Below are positions 7,235 to 14,952 of a DNA stretch of 30,373 nucleotides, piece by piece. The position numbers and the translations under genes are program-made. This DNA comes from an uncultured Alistipes sp. (GTDB taxonomy: Bacteria > Bacteroidota > Bacteroidia > Bacteroidales > Rikenellaceae). The stretch covers positions 1-30,373 of the forward strand of contig CALDPX010000076.1 of the NCBI GenBank assembly GCA_937911745.1. Direction: 5' to 3'. Positions within the stretch are counted from its first letter, which is position 1; every line of letters starts with the position of its first letter. Under the pieces are notes generated by a model. It searched no databases. It was given only the letters and a program-made list of their open reading frames with translations, and was not told where the DNA came from.

Positions 7235-8332
7235 ATGAACAATTTTCACAAATATCTCTTGGGTGCGGTGGCTCTTGCTGCTACGGTAGCAGTTTTTTGG
7301 TTTTTTGGTGACATAGTTTTCTATGTTCTCATTGCCGGTGTGCTGGCTATTATGTGCCAACCTTTGGTGGGTAAAGTAGCCGGCATTAAGGTCTTGGGAA
7401 GGAATGTTCCTCGCTGGCTGGCGGCTCTTGTGGGTGTGCTGGCAGTGTGGATTGTGATACTGCTCTTTTTTGTGCTCTTCATTCCCCTTATATCGGGAAA
7501 ACTGAGCGACCTCGCACATCTCGACTATCAAACCATCCTTGCGCCACTGCGCGAACCGATGACCGACCTCGGTCTTTTCCTCGAAAAATACTTCAAACTG
7601 AATATCTCCGAGACTTCGCTGACCGAGATGTTGGTGGGATATGTTAAAGACTTTGCCGAGCGTGGTAGTCTAACATCGCTTGTGTCATCCATCTTCTCTG
7701 TTGCGGGCAATTTTGTGGTCGCAGCGGTTAGTATCTCCTTTATCGCCTTTTGGTTTATGAAGGAGGATGGGCTGTTCCTGAGGATGTTGCTTGCTGTGGC
7801 ACCTACCAAATATGAGGAGAATGTCAAACGTGCTGTGGAGTCCATCACCTCGCATCTCTCGCGCTACTTCTTGGGTGTGCTCATCCAGATGACCATTATG
7901 AGCACCATTGTGACTCTCATTCTCATCTGCTTCGGCTTCGAGTTCCAAGACGCTATCTTTGTGGGCGTTGTGGAGGGTGTCTTCAACATTATACCCTATG
8001 TAGGTCCTTGGATTGGTTTTATCCTGAGTGCTCTCTCGGGATTGACGTTCGTTACCACTTCGGGTATGACCATCGCCTATGTAGTGATTGTTATTGCTGC
8101 TACCATCTTGGCGGCTCAGGCTATCGATAACTACTTCGTGTCGCCCAAAGTCTTCTCGCACCAACTCAATGCGCACCCATTGGAGATATTCCTCGTGACT
8201 CTCGTTGCGGGTTCTTGTACGGGTATTGTGGGTATGCTTGTTGCCATTCCTGCATATACGGTTTTGCGAGTGTTGGCAAAGGAGTTTCTGTACAATTATA
8301 AACTTGTAAGGAAATTGACTGCCAAGGTGTAA
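7235..8332 (+). CDS. AI-2E family (PerM/TqsA-like) membrane transporter
   Basis: Polytopic inner-membrane protein of 365 residues with about eight predicted spans: two near the N-terminus (6-42), one at 62-86, then after a soluble segment (90-145) further spans from 150 to 345. Family landmarks are NIIPYVGPWIG (251-261) and IDNYFVSPKVFSHQLNAHPL (297-316). Family members have been tied to autoinducer-2 efflux, Na+/H+ antiport or other export, so the substrate here is open. The gene starts 32 nt after psd with no promoter or terminator between, so it is probably the third gene of the cdsA operon. Confidence 0.88.
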   Translation: MNNFHKYLLGAVALAATVAVFWFFGDIVFYVLIAGVLAIMCQPLVGKVAGIKVLGRNVPRWLAALVGVLAVWIVILLFFVLFIPLISGKLSDLAHLDYQTILAPLREPMTDLGLFLEKYFKLNISETSLTEMLVGYVKDFAERGSLTSLVSSIFSVAGNFVVAAVSISFIAFWFMKEDGLFLRMLLAVAPTKYEENVKRAVESITSHLSRYFLGVLIQMTIMSTIVTLILICFGFEFQDAIFVGVVEGVFNIIPYVGPWIGFILSALSGLTFVTTSGMTIAYVVIVIAATILAAQAIDNYFVSPKVFSHQLNAHPLEIFLVTLVAGSCTGIVGMLVAIPAYTVLRVLAKEFLYNYKLVRKLTAKV

Positions 8333-8448
8333 CGAGCGAACCTTGCTGTCGGTTGTGACTCAATACCACAATAGGCGAGTTCTCAGCATAGTATACCTAT
8401 GTGAGGAACTCGCCTATTGCAGTGTGGTGCAAAATTTACTCGTTCTAT
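8331..8448 (-). repeat. Structured intergenic element, copy D (inverted orientation)
   Basis: This starts at the stop codon of the AI-2E gene. Outer stem 8370-8380 with 8408-8418 (11 bp, perfect), inner stem 8387-8391 with 8397-8401 (CATAG/CTATG), loop 8392-8396. Read on the minus strand the internal-loop strands are TCCTCA and CTGAGA, matching copies A-C (TCCTCA and CTGCGG). ACCAC/GTGGT and an imperfect AACGAG/CTCGTT pair extend the arms outward. It occupies the first third of the 351-nt gap before the ureohydrolase gene. Confidence 0.65.
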
Positions 8449-8463
8449 GCGTTTTTATAAAAA

Positions 8464-8491
8464 GTTTGGGATACCTCACGGTATCCCAAAC
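8464..8491. terminator. Strong hairpin in the perM-ureohydrolase gap
   Basis: A perfect 12-bp stem pairs 8464-8475 with 8480-8491 around the loop TCAC. On the plus strand it is followed by CCCCCC, not T. On the minus strand it is followed by CTTTTTATA. As a classical terminator it would therefore work better on antisense transcription, although no minus-strand gene lies nearby. The remaining sequence to 8624 is AT-rich with only a weak short ORF. Confidence 0.5.
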
Positions 8492-8624
8492 CCCCCAACT
8501 TAAAATACTGATTATGAAAGAATCACTAAAACAACTATTTGCGCTTTTGCGCCAACCATTGCTTTGTGGAACAAAAGTAATAAATTTTTTTGGGTTTTCC
8601 AAATTTTTTCTCGAAAAAAGCGTG

Positions 8625-8632
8625 TATATTTG
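8625..8632 (+). promoter_or_regulatory. Predicted -7 box of the ureohydrolase promoter
   Basis: TATATTTG matches TAnnTTTG and lies 51 nt before the chosen ATG at 8684. Confidence 0.55.
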
Positions 8633-8683
8633 TAATAAAGTTGTGCATTTGGAGAGGGTAGTAACCGAAAATTGAGTAAAATT

Positions 8684-9727
8684 ATGGATAAGAAAGAGTA
8701 TAATCCCTCGGATGTGGGGTGCAATAATGGTAACTATTTTGGAATGCCTTTTACGACCGAGGAGTCGGCTCTTGTATTGGTGTCGGTGCCCTGGGGTGTT
8801 ACGGCATCCTACGGTGGAGGTCAGAGTTATGCTCCCGATGCGATAATTGGTGCATCGGTGCAGCTCGATTTCTACGACCCCGTGAGCCCCGATGAGTGGA
8901 AGAAAGGTATTGCTACTGTCCCCATCGACTACTCGTTGCAGGATATGGACTCACTGCTGAGGAGCGATGCCAAGAAGGTCATTAAGTACTTGGAGGAGGG
9001 CGGAACACTCTTCGAGAGGGAGATGGTTCCCACCCGTAGGGCGAGGGTTAATAGCGGCTCGGCAGAGATGAACTGCAAGGTCTATGAGCAGACCTCGGCG
9101 TGGCTCGATAGGGACAAGTTGGTAGGTCTTGTGGGTGGCGACCATAGCACTCCTCTGGGCTTCATCAAGGCTTTGGGCGAACGCCACAATGACATGGGTA
9201 TTTTGCATATTGACGCCCACGCCGACCTTAGGGAGGCATACGAGGGCTTTCGCTATTCGCACGCCTCGATAATGTACAATGTGTTGCACGAGGTGGAGTC
9301 GGTTAGCAAAATTGTGCAGGTGGGCATTAGGGACTACTGCGACGACGAGGTGGAACTTGTGAGGAACTCGAATGGCAGGGTTGTGCAGTTTGACGATTGG
9401 ATGCTCGCCGCCGCAAGATTTGAGAGCACCTCGTGGGCTGAGCAGTGCAGAAGGATTGTCGAGGAGTTGCCCGAGGAGGTGTATGTTAGTTTCGATATTG
9501 ACGGACTGAGTGCCGAGTTGTGTCCGGGTACGGGAACACCTGTTGCGGGCGGTTTGTCGTTCCACCAGGCGGTCTACCTGCTCGATAGTGTTGTGAGGAG
9601 CGGAAGGAAGATTGTCGGTTTCGATCTTGTGGAGGTTGCTCCTCGCGGCGAGGATGATGAGTGGGATGCCAATGTAGGTGCTCGAATACTCTATAAATTG
9701 TGCGGCTTGATACTAAAATCCAATTAA
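8684..9727 (+). CDS. Ureohydrolase (agmatinase/arginase/formiminoglutamase family)
   Basis: Binuclear-manganese hydrolase of 347 residues from the ATG at 8684; a TTG four codons upstream is the alternative. All metal-binding motifs are visible: GGDHS (151-155, His154), DAHADL (177-182, Asp177, His179, Asp181), FDID (270-273, Asp271 and Asp273), and Glu317 in the VEVAP segment. After DIDGL most agmatinases and arginases have DP, but this one has SAELCPGTGTP. The family hydrolyses agmatine, arginine or formiminoglutamate, and the substrate cannot be fixed from motifs alone. Agmatinase (putrescine synthesis) is the common annotation for Bacteroidetes relatives. It is probably monocistronic. Confidence 0.9.
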   Translation: MDKKEYNPSDVGCNNGNYFGMPFTTEESALVLVSVPWGVTASYGGGQSYAPDAIIGASVQLDFYDPVSPDEWKKGIATVPIDYSLQDMDSLLRSDAKKVIKYLEEGGTLFEREMVPTRRARVNSGSAEMNCKVYEQTSAWLDRDKLVGLVGGDHSTPLGFIKALGERHNDMGILHIDAHADLREAYEGFRYSHASIMYNVLHEVESVSKIVQVGIRDYCDDEVELVRNSNGRVVQFDDWMLAAARFESTSWAEQCRRIVEELPEEVYVSFDIDGLSAELCPGTGTPVAGGLSFHQAVYLLDSVVRSGRKIVGFDLVEVAPRGEDDEWDANVGARILYKLCGLILKSN

Positions 9728-9733
9728 TTGAGT

Positions 9734-9741
9734 TATATTTG
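9734..9741 (+). promoter_or_regulatory. Predicted -7 box of the FKBP promoter
   Basis: TATATTTG followed by GC matches TAnnTTTG just after the ureohydrolase stop. The implied leader (about 9748-9796) is very A-rich and lacks a Shine-Dalgarno sequence. Confidence 0.6.
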
Positions 9742-9796
9742 CGGTCGCAAACGAAAAAACAAACATTAAATAAACAAATAAAAGAACAAAAAAACT

Positions 9797-10495
9797 ATGA
9801 AAAAAATTCTTACTATCGCTGTTGCTGCTTTGGCAGTAGTTTCGATGACCTCGTGCGGTGGTTCGCGCGCAATGAAGAACGAAATTGATACCCTTTCGTA
9901 TGCATTGGGTACCGACTTCGGTATGTCGCTTCAAAGACTTGTAAACTCGCTTGAAGACGAGATGAATATGGATCTCTTCTATCAGGGTGTTGAGGATGCT
10001 CTGAACGAGGATGTGGCTATTGAGCAGCAGGAGGCTTTCGCATTCTTGCGCAACTATATGAACGTTGTTAACCCCCAGAAGGCTCTTGCTAATTCGAATG
10101 CCTACCTTGCCGAGATCGAGAAGCAGGAGGGTGTTCAGAAGACCGAGAGCGGTCTGTTGTACCAGATTGTACGCGAGGGTAACGCAGAGAAGAAAGCCAC
10201 TTTGGATACCGACAAAGTGAGGGTTATGTACGAGGGTAAGACTCGCGATGGTAAGGTATTTGACTCCTCTTATGAGCGTGGTGACACCGCACAGTTTGCT
10301 CTCAACCAGGTTATCAAAGGTTGGACTGAGGGTATGAAACTTATTGGCGAAGGCGGCGAGATTAAGCTTTGGATTCCCGCAAAACTTGCATATGGTCCTC
10401 GTGGTACCCGTGATGGCTCGATTGGTCCTAACAATGCCATCTCGTTCACTGTTGAACTCGTAGAGGTTATCCCCACCGAGGCTGAGGCAAAATAG
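9797..10495 (+). CDS. FKBP-type peptidyl-prolyl isomerase, lipoprotein
   Basis: Predicted envelope-anchored foldase of 232 residues. A lipoprotein signal peptide ends in the lipobox MTSC (Cys20). Residues 27-110 form the alpha-helical FKBP N-terminal dimerization domain, as in FkpA and Mip. Residues 138-225 form the FKBP catalytic domain, with VFDSS (154-158), VIKGW (172-176), and AYGPRG (198-203). Role: cis-trans isomerization of prolyl bonds during folding of periplasmic and outer-membrane proteins. A hairpin terminator lies 21 nt after the stop. Confidence 0.95.
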   Translation: MKKILTIAVAALAVVSMTSCGGSRAMKNEIDTLSYALGTDFGMSLQRLVNSLEDEMNMDLFYQGVEDALNEDVAIEQQEAFAFLRNYMNVVNPQKALANSNAYLAEIEKQEGVQKTESGLLYQIVREGNAEKKATLDTDKVRVMYEGKTRDGKVFDSSYERGDTAQFALNQVIKGWTEGMKLIGEGGEIKLWIPAKLAYGPRGTRDGSIGPNNAISFTVELVEVIPTEAEAK

Positions 10496-10516
10496 TCCGA
10501 GGAGGTATAGATAAAA

Positions 10517-10561
10517 CGAAGCCCGACAAACCAATGCGTTTGTTGGGCTTCGGTGTTTTTT
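10517..10561 (+). terminator. Intrinsic terminator of the FKBP gene (hairpin copy 1)
   Basis: A 14-bp stem pairs 10517-10530 with 10539-10552 (one G-T wobble) around the loop CCAATGCG, followed by GTG and a T6 run. The stem and loop are nearly identical to the hairpin at 11393-11432 on the other side of the next gene. Confidence 0.85.
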
Positions 10562-10590
10562 AACACTTAATCATATTTTTCGTTAAACAA

Positions 10591-10622
10591 TTTGCAATTT
10601 CGACAAAATTGTGTTATATTGC
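10591..10622 (+). promoter_or_regulatory. Predicted promoter of the orphan lipoprotein gene
   Basis: A -33 TTTG (10591-10594) is separated by exactly 20 nt from TATATTGC (10615-10622), a near match to TAnnTTTG. The spacing is as expected for the Bacteroidetes housekeeping sigma factor. The implied leader is about 65 nt. Confidence 0.55.
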
Positions 10623-10695
10623 GTGCAACGTTCAACTTTAATAATTGGATGTTCAGTACTGTTTTGCCTGATGTTAGATAAAATTGGCGAATAAT

Positions 10696-11379
10696 ATGAA
10701 ACGATATAAATTTTTATTAGTTGCACTATTGTGCTTTCTTTGTGGCTGTGGGTGGGTGCCACCGTGGGTGTATTATTATGCAGAATCGTTCATTGCCTGC
10801 TATTGCGGAGGAGATCTTCATGCTGATGACTTTCCAAATGGTGTTCGGATATATTGGAAATTTGGCGAACAAGAGTATTCTCACAAGAGTTGTGGGAAAG
10901 AAAAAGAGATATATGAGCAACTGTGCGAAAAGCACAATGATATTGGTTATAATGAGTGGGAGGTTGATAACAGAGATCTTGATTCGGGCGATTTTAACTA
11001 CCGAATGGTCTATTGGAAAGACTTTGTGGCGATAGATGTTATCAGCGACCGCGATTTCGACACTGAGCATCCCGCAGGCTCTTCGCTTGGCGATGTTGTG
11101 ATGTATTGGGGAATTTCGTATTGGGAGTGGGTGAAAAGCGGTTACTCTCTATATGATGAAAACGGTATCAGGCATGAGAGAACCACAGTGGAAGGCTATG
11201 TGAACAATATCCCAGAGGAGGGATTGTGTTTGATTGAGGAACTATCGCTGCATTTTCCATTTGTACCCGAATCGGCTGAGGGCGAACACAACCTAACCAT
11301 TACCATTACAGCAGATGATGGCACGGTGTACCAACTCGGCTGCCTCGTGATGCTAAAAGCTACCGAAGCGCAGATGTAG
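10696..11379 (+). CDS. Hypothetical lipoprotein, family not recognised
   Basis: 227 residues from the ATG at 10696; a TTG four codons upstream is possible but leaves a less compact signal peptide. The N-terminus (MKRYKFLLVALLCFLCGC) is a lipoprotein signal with the lipobox LCGC (Cys18). The mature part is rich in aromatic and acidic residues, has several cysteines near its start (among them ACYCGG and KSCGK), and ends in a beta-rich segment with LTITITADDGTVYQL. I recognise no domain. Base and codon use is more AT-rich than the flanking core genes, and the gene sits between two near-identical hairpins, so it may be a recent insertion. Confidence 0.75.
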   Translation: MKRYKFLLVALLCFLCGCGWVPPWVYYYAESFIACYCGGDLHADDFPNGVRIYWKFGEQEYSHKSCGKEKEIYEQLCEKHNDIGYNEWEVDNRDLDSGDFNYRMVYWKDFVAIDVISDRDFDTEHPAGSSLGDVVMYWGISYWEWVKSGYSLYDENGIRHERTTVEGYVNNIPEEGLCLIEELSLHFPFVPESAEGEHNLTITITADDGTVYQLGCLVMLKATEAQM

Positions 11380-11392
11380 TTTGCAGATGTAA

Positions 11393-11432
11393 CAAGAAGC
11401 CCGACAAACCAATGCGTTTGTCGGGCTTCTTG
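11393..11432. terminator. Bidirectional hairpin between convergent genes (hairpin copy 2)
   Basis: A perfect 16-bp stem pairs 11393-11408 with 11417-11432 around the loop CCAATGCG, the same loop as the hairpin at 10517-10552. It lies between the orphan lipoprotein gene (+) and aspS (-). T-runs are weak on both sides, so termination may be inefficient or Rho-assisted. Confidence 0.7.
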
Positions 11433-11456
11433 TATGGTGCGTAGAGGAGAGTGTGA

Positions 11457-13208
11457 CTACTCTTCCTCTACGAGTTTAATCTTCAAGTCCACAAGTTGTG
11501 CGGGGTCGATGGTGGTAGGCGAGTCCACCATAACATCGCGTCCTTGGTTGTTCTTGGGGAAGGCGATGTAGTCGCGGATGGAGTCGGAGCCACCAAAGAG
11601 CGAGCAGAACCTATCGAAACCGAAGGCGATACCTGCGTGGGGAGGTGCACCGAACTTGAAGGCGTTCATCAGGAAGCCAAACTGAGCCTCAGCCTGCTCG
11701 GGAGTGAAGCCGAGCAACTTGAACATCTTCTGCTGCAATGCGCTATCGAAAATACGCACCGAGCCACCGCCGACCTCTACGCCGTTGCAGCAGAAGTCGT
11801 AGGCATTGGCACGCACCCTGCCCGGATCGCTGTCCATATACTCAATATCTTCGGGCTTGGGCGAAGTGAAGGGGTGGTGCATAGCGTAGAAACGCTGTGT
11901 CTCCTCGTCCCACTCCAACAAGGGGAAGTCCACAACCCAGAGGGGAGCAAACTTCTTGGGGTCGCGCAGACCCAGGCGGTCGCCCATCTCCAAACGGAGT
12001 ACATTGAGTGCCGAAAGGGTATGTTTCCTGTCGCCTGCAAGGATAAGGATCAGATCGCCCGACTTAGCACCGCATTTGGTGGCGATAGCCGAGAGTTCCT
12101 CGGGGGTGTAGAACTTGTCGATGCTCGACTTGATGCCGTTCTCGTCCAATCTAATCCATACCAAGCCTTTGGCACCCACCTGGGGACGTTTTACGAAGTC
12201 GGTAAGGGAGTCAATCTGCTTGCGGGTGTAGCCTGCGCAGCCCTCAGCCACAATAGCACCTACATACTCTGCCGAATCGAAAACTACGAAATCTTTGCCC
12301 TTGACATCCTCGGTAATGTTGTTGAACTCCATACCGAAACGAAGGTCGGGTTTGTCAGAGCCATATTTCTCCATAGCCTCGTGCCACGACATACGGGGGA
12401 ACGAGTAGTCGAACTCTACGCCAAGAACCTCTTTGAAGAGGGTTTTGGCAAACCTCTCAAAGATGTTCAGCACATCCTCCTGCTCCACAAACGACATCTC
12501 GCAGTCTATCTGTGTAAACTCGGGCTGGCGGTCGGCACGCAGGTCCTCATCGCGGAAGCAGCGTACAATCTGGAAGTAGCGGTCGTAGCCAGCCACCATC
12601 AGCAGTTGTTTGAAGGTCTGGGGCGATTGGGGCAGAGCGTAGAACTTGCCGGGGTTGAGCCTCGAAGGTACAAGGAAGTCGCGTGCACCCTCGGGGGTGG
12701 AGTTAATCATATAGGGAGTCTCAATCTCCATAAAGTTCTCGTCCGAGAGGAAGTTGCGTGTAACCTGTGCCATACGGTGGCGGAGCATAAGAGCCTCTTT
12801 CAGGGGGTTTCGCCTCAGGTCGAGGTAGCGGTAGCGCATACGAAGGTCGTCGCCGCCATCGGTGTTGTCCTCGATGGTAAAGGGAGGAGTGTCGGCAGCG
12901 TTGAGGATGTTTAGCGCGGATACGGCAATCTCAATCTCGCCTGTGGGAATCTTATTGTTTTTGCTCGAACGCTCCAAAACGCGACCTTTTGCCTGAATGA
13001 CAAATTCGCGTCCGAGGGAAGAGGCAGCCTCTTTGACCTCTGCCGAGCAAGCGTCATCCACCACAAGTTGGGTGATGCCGTAGCGGTCACGAAGGTCGAT
13101 GAAAGTCATACCGCCCAAGTTGCGTACACGCTGTACCCAACCTGCAAGTGTCACCTCCTCGGAGAGGTTCGTAAGGCGAAGTTCGCCGCAAGTGTGTGTT
13201 CTGTACAT
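11457..13208 (-). CDS. aspS: Aspartyl-tRNA synthetase
   Basis: Class II aminoacyl-tRNA synthetase charging tRNA-Asp (or tRNA-Asn too if non-discriminating, which cannot be decided here). The reading frame is open further upstream, but the start at 13208 (MYRTHTCGELRL) fits the usual bacterial N-terminus and gives 583 residues, the normal bacterial length. Domains: OB-fold anticodon-binding domain (1-110), catalytic core with motif 2 (FRDEDLRADRQPEFTQIDCE) and motif 3 (GIAFGFDRF near the C-terminus), with the GAD insertion between. It is divergent from tadA, with a 73-nt shared upstream region. Confidence 0.97.
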   Translation of the reverse strand: MYRTHTCGELRLTNLSEEVTLAGWVQRVRNLGGMTFIDLRDRYGITQLVVDDACSAEVKEAASSLGREFVIQAKGRVLERSSKNNKIPTGEIEIAVSALNILNAADTPPFTIEDNTDGGDDLRMRYRYLDLRRNPLKEALMLRHRMAQVTRNFLSDENFMEIETPYMINSTPEGARDFLVPSRLNPGKFYALPQSPQTFKQLLMVAGYDRYFQIVRCFRDEDLRADRQPEFTQIDCEMSFVEQEDVLNIFERFAKTLFKEVLGVEFDYSFPRMSWHEAMEKYGSDKPDLRFGMEFNNITEDVKGKDFVVFDSAEYVGAIVAEGCAGYTRKQIDSLTDFVKRPQVGAKGLVWIRLDENGIKSSIDKFYTPEELSAIATKCGAKSGDLILILAGDRKHTLSALNVLRLEMGDRLGLRDPKKFAPLWVVDFPLLEWDEETQRFYAMHHPFTSPKPEDIEYMDSDPGRVRANAYDFCCNGVEVGGGSVRIFDSALQQKMFKLLGFTPEQAEAQFGFLMNAFKFGAPPHAGIAFGFDRFCSLFGGSDSIRDYIAFPKNNQGRDVMVDSPTTIDPAQLVDLKIKLVEEE

Positions 13209-13237
13209 GGTCTGTTGTAAGTATTTATTTATTTTCG

Positions 13238-13245
13238 TATTTTTG
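13238..13245 (+). promoter_or_regulatory. Predicted -7 box of the tadA promoter
   Basis: TATTTTTG matches TAnnTTTG, with GTTG (13214-13217) 20 nt upstream as a plausible -33 box. It lies 37 nt before the chosen tadA ATG, inside the longer open frame, which supports the shorter start. Confidence 0.55.
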
Positions 13246-13264
13246 CAAGGTTGTAAAAATCTTT

Positions 13265-13272
13265 CAAAGGTA
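13265..13272 (-). promoter_or_regulatory. Predicted -7 box of the aspS promoter
   Basis: On the minus strand TACCTTTG matches TAnnTTTG, 57 nt upstream of the aspS start. It overlaps the region transcribed toward tadA, so the two divergent promoters face each other over about 30 nt. Confidence 0.45.
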
Positions 13273-13281
13273 CACAAAAAG

Positions 13282-13731
13282 ATGGAAATGGAGTACACAA
13301 TGGAGCATTTTTTTATGCAAGCAGCACTCCGAGAGGCTCGTGAGGCGGCTTCGGAGGGCGAAATACCCATCGGGGCAGTGGTTGTGTGTGGCGACAGGAT
13401 TGTCGGCAAAGGGCACAATAGGGTGGAGGCTTTGGGCGATGCCACAGCACATGCCGAAATGCAGGCACTTACGGCGGCTATGAATTCGCTCGGTAGTAAA
13501 TATCTGCCCGAGTGTACACTCTATGTTACTGTGGAGCCTTGTGTGATGTGTGCTGGGGCGTTGGCGTGGAGCCAAATAGGGCGCGTAGTCTATGGTGCAG
13601 CAGACCCCAAAAAGGGCTATTCGACCTACTCCAACCACATCTTCCACCCGAAAACGGAGGTCGTAGCGGGCTTTATGGAGGAAGAGAGTAGGATGCTGAT
13701 GGAGGATTTTTTCAAAAAACTACGCAGGTAA
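13282..13731 (+). CDS. tadA: tRNA(adenine34) deaminase TadA
   Basis: Zinc enzyme converting A34 to inosine in the tRNA-Arg(ACG) anticodon. The frame opens at 13099, but that part overlaps aspS antisense. The ATG at 13282 (MEMEYTMEHFF) gives a normal 149 residues; ATGs at 13288 and 13300 are also possible. The zinc and catalytic motifs are intact: HAE (57-59) and PCVMC (86-90), followed by AGAL. The C-terminal helix ends with FFKKLRR. It is divergent from aspS and followed at 25 nt by the promoter of the TPR gene. Confidence 0.94.
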   Translation: MEMEYTMEHFFMQAALREAREAASEGEIPIGAVVVCGDRIVGKGHNRVEALGDATAHAEMQALTAAMNSLGSKYLPECTLYVTVEPCVMCAGALAWSQIGRVVYGAADPKKGYSTYSNHIFHPKTEVVAGFMEEESRMLMEDFFKKLRR

Positions 13732-13732
13732 A

Positions 13733-13763
13733 TTTGTTTTCCACGTGGGAATTTATACTTTTG
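13733..13763 (+). promoter_or_regulatory. Strong predicted promoter of the TPR gene
   Basis: A -33 TTTG (13733-13736) is separated by 19 nt from TACTTTTG (13756-13763). This is the best complete match to the Bacteroidetes TTTG-N19-TAnnTTTG pattern in the window. A near-palindrome around CACGTG (about 13739-13751) lies in the spacer and could be an operator. Confidence 0.65.
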
Positions 13764-13828
13764 TGGAATGTTAATGCGTTATATTAAAGAACAAACAAAA
13801 TAACTAACACATAAACTTCATAGAAACA

Positions 13829-14809
13829 ATGAAAATCAAATCGCTTATCGTTGCTCTCGCAGCACTCTTGGCAAGTTCTGCAACCTTTGCACAAGATGAT
13901 CTTACTACCCTTTGGAATAAAGCCGCAGGCTTGGTAAATGCGAAAAATTATGCCGAAGCAGTTGTTGCTTTGGAGGCAACCCTCGAAGCGGCATATAATG
14001 CCGACAACTTTGAGATGGTGGAGAAAGTTCAAAAACTCATCCCCAACTGCTACTTCCGCGTTGGTTTGGAGAAGGCGAAAAAAGGTGAGGTGGAGGCTGC
14101 TTTGGTAGATCTCTACAAGGCAGACGAGATGGCACTCTTGTACAATGACGCCAAAACTTCTCGTAATGCCAAGAACCTCATCTCGCAGAGTTATAAGAGG
14201 TTGGGCGCTAATTCGTTCAACAACAAGGACTATGCAGCTGCGGTAGAGGTGTTTGCAAAGGGTTACGAGGCCAACCCCCAAGACACCGAACTTGCTCTCT
14301 ACTTGGCAATGAGTTACTGCGAGTTGAAGGACTTTGAGAATGGTGTGAGGGTTTATACCGACGTTATCGCCTTGGAGAAGCGCCACAGCAAATTTGCTGA
14401 GCCCGCAGCAAAGGCAAAAGCTGAGCTCTCGAACTACCTCTTGGTTAAGGCTCAGGAGGAGTTTGCTGCTGCCAACAAGGAGGCTGCTTATGCAACTCTC
14501 GAAACTCTTATTGCTGCCGATCCTATGAACACTACCAACCAGATGTATCGCTTGCAGAAGGCTGCCGAGTTGCAGGATTGGGACAATGTTATTACTTGGA
14601 GCGAACTTGCAGGTGCGGTAATGACCACCCCTGAGCAGCAGAGTGATGTTTACTACCTCTTGGCAGTGGCTTACGATAGCAAGAACGAGAACCAGCTCGC
14701 AGTTGATAACTACAACTTGGTGACCGCAGGTGACAAACTCGAACCCGCAAAGGCTCGTGCTGCCGAACTCGTAGCGTTCATCAAAGCCGAGAAAGAGGCT
14801 GCAAAATAA
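13829..14809 (+). CDS. Periplasmic tetratricopeptide-repeat protein
   Basis: 326 residues starting with a Sec signal peptide cleaved after about residue 22 (SSATFAQ, then DDLTT). The mature protein is alpha-helical and Ala-rich, with repeated TPR-like helix pairs, for example the segments around NYAEAVVALEATLEAA, GEVEAALVDLYKA, DYAAAVEVFAKGYEANP and NQLAVDNYNLV. TPR proteins act as scaffolds; no enzyme motif is seen and the partner is unknown. A strong promoter and a long A-rich leader (13771-13828) suggest high expression. No good terminator follows; the 143-nt gap to umuD contains one GC-rich hairpin (14886-14913). Confidence 0.85.
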   Translation: MKIKSLIVALAALLASSATFAQDDLTTLWNKAAGLVNAKNYAEAVVALEATLEAAYNADNFEMVEKVQKLIPNCYFRVGLEKAKKGEVEAALVDLYKADEMALLYNDAKTSRNAKNLISQSYKRLGANSFNNKDYAAAVEVFAKGYEANPQDTELALYLAMSYCELKDFENGVRVYTDVIALEKRHSKFAEPAAKAKAELSNYLLVKAQEEFAAANKEAAYATLETLIAADPMNTTNQMYRLQKAAELQDWDNVITWSELAGAVMTTPEQQSDVYYLLAVAYDSKNENQLAVDNYNLVTAGDKLEPAKARAAELVAFIKAEKEAAK

Positions 14810-14885
14810 TGTCAGTTTCGCGATACTCGCGTTAAATTGCCACTTGGCGGGACTTCGTGCCCGATATTATAGATAACAACAAGGC

Positions 14886-14913
14886 GGGGCGCTCCTCTGA
14901 TGTGGGGTGCCCC
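14886..14913. other. GC-rich hairpin upstream of umuD
   Basis: A 10-bp stem with two G-T wobbles pairs 14886-14895 with 14904-14913 around an 8-nt loop, 39 nt before the umuD ATG. It has no T-run. It may end the TPR transcript or form part of the umuD leader. I see no TAnnTTTG box or clear LexA-type operator in this gap. Confidence 0.35.
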
Positions 14914-14952
14914 GAGTTGTACCATACCGAAATCATACGAAAGAGAAAACCT

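Noticed and set aside
8343..8675. 110-codon open frame in the perM-ureohydrolase gap (and its internal ATG at 8514)
   Set aside because: It runs through the structured element D, a strong hairpin and the next promoter. The product is Phe/Leu-rich without a domain, so coding is unlikely.
11496..12914. 472-codon open frame antisense to aspS
   Set aside because: aspS motifs on the minus strand are complete; the plus-strand product resembles nothing and uses the complement of frequent aspS codons.
13209..13445. N-terminal extension of aspS by 79 codons
   Set aside because: The extension overlaps tadA antisense, has no similarity to the family, and the start at 13208 gives the usual length.
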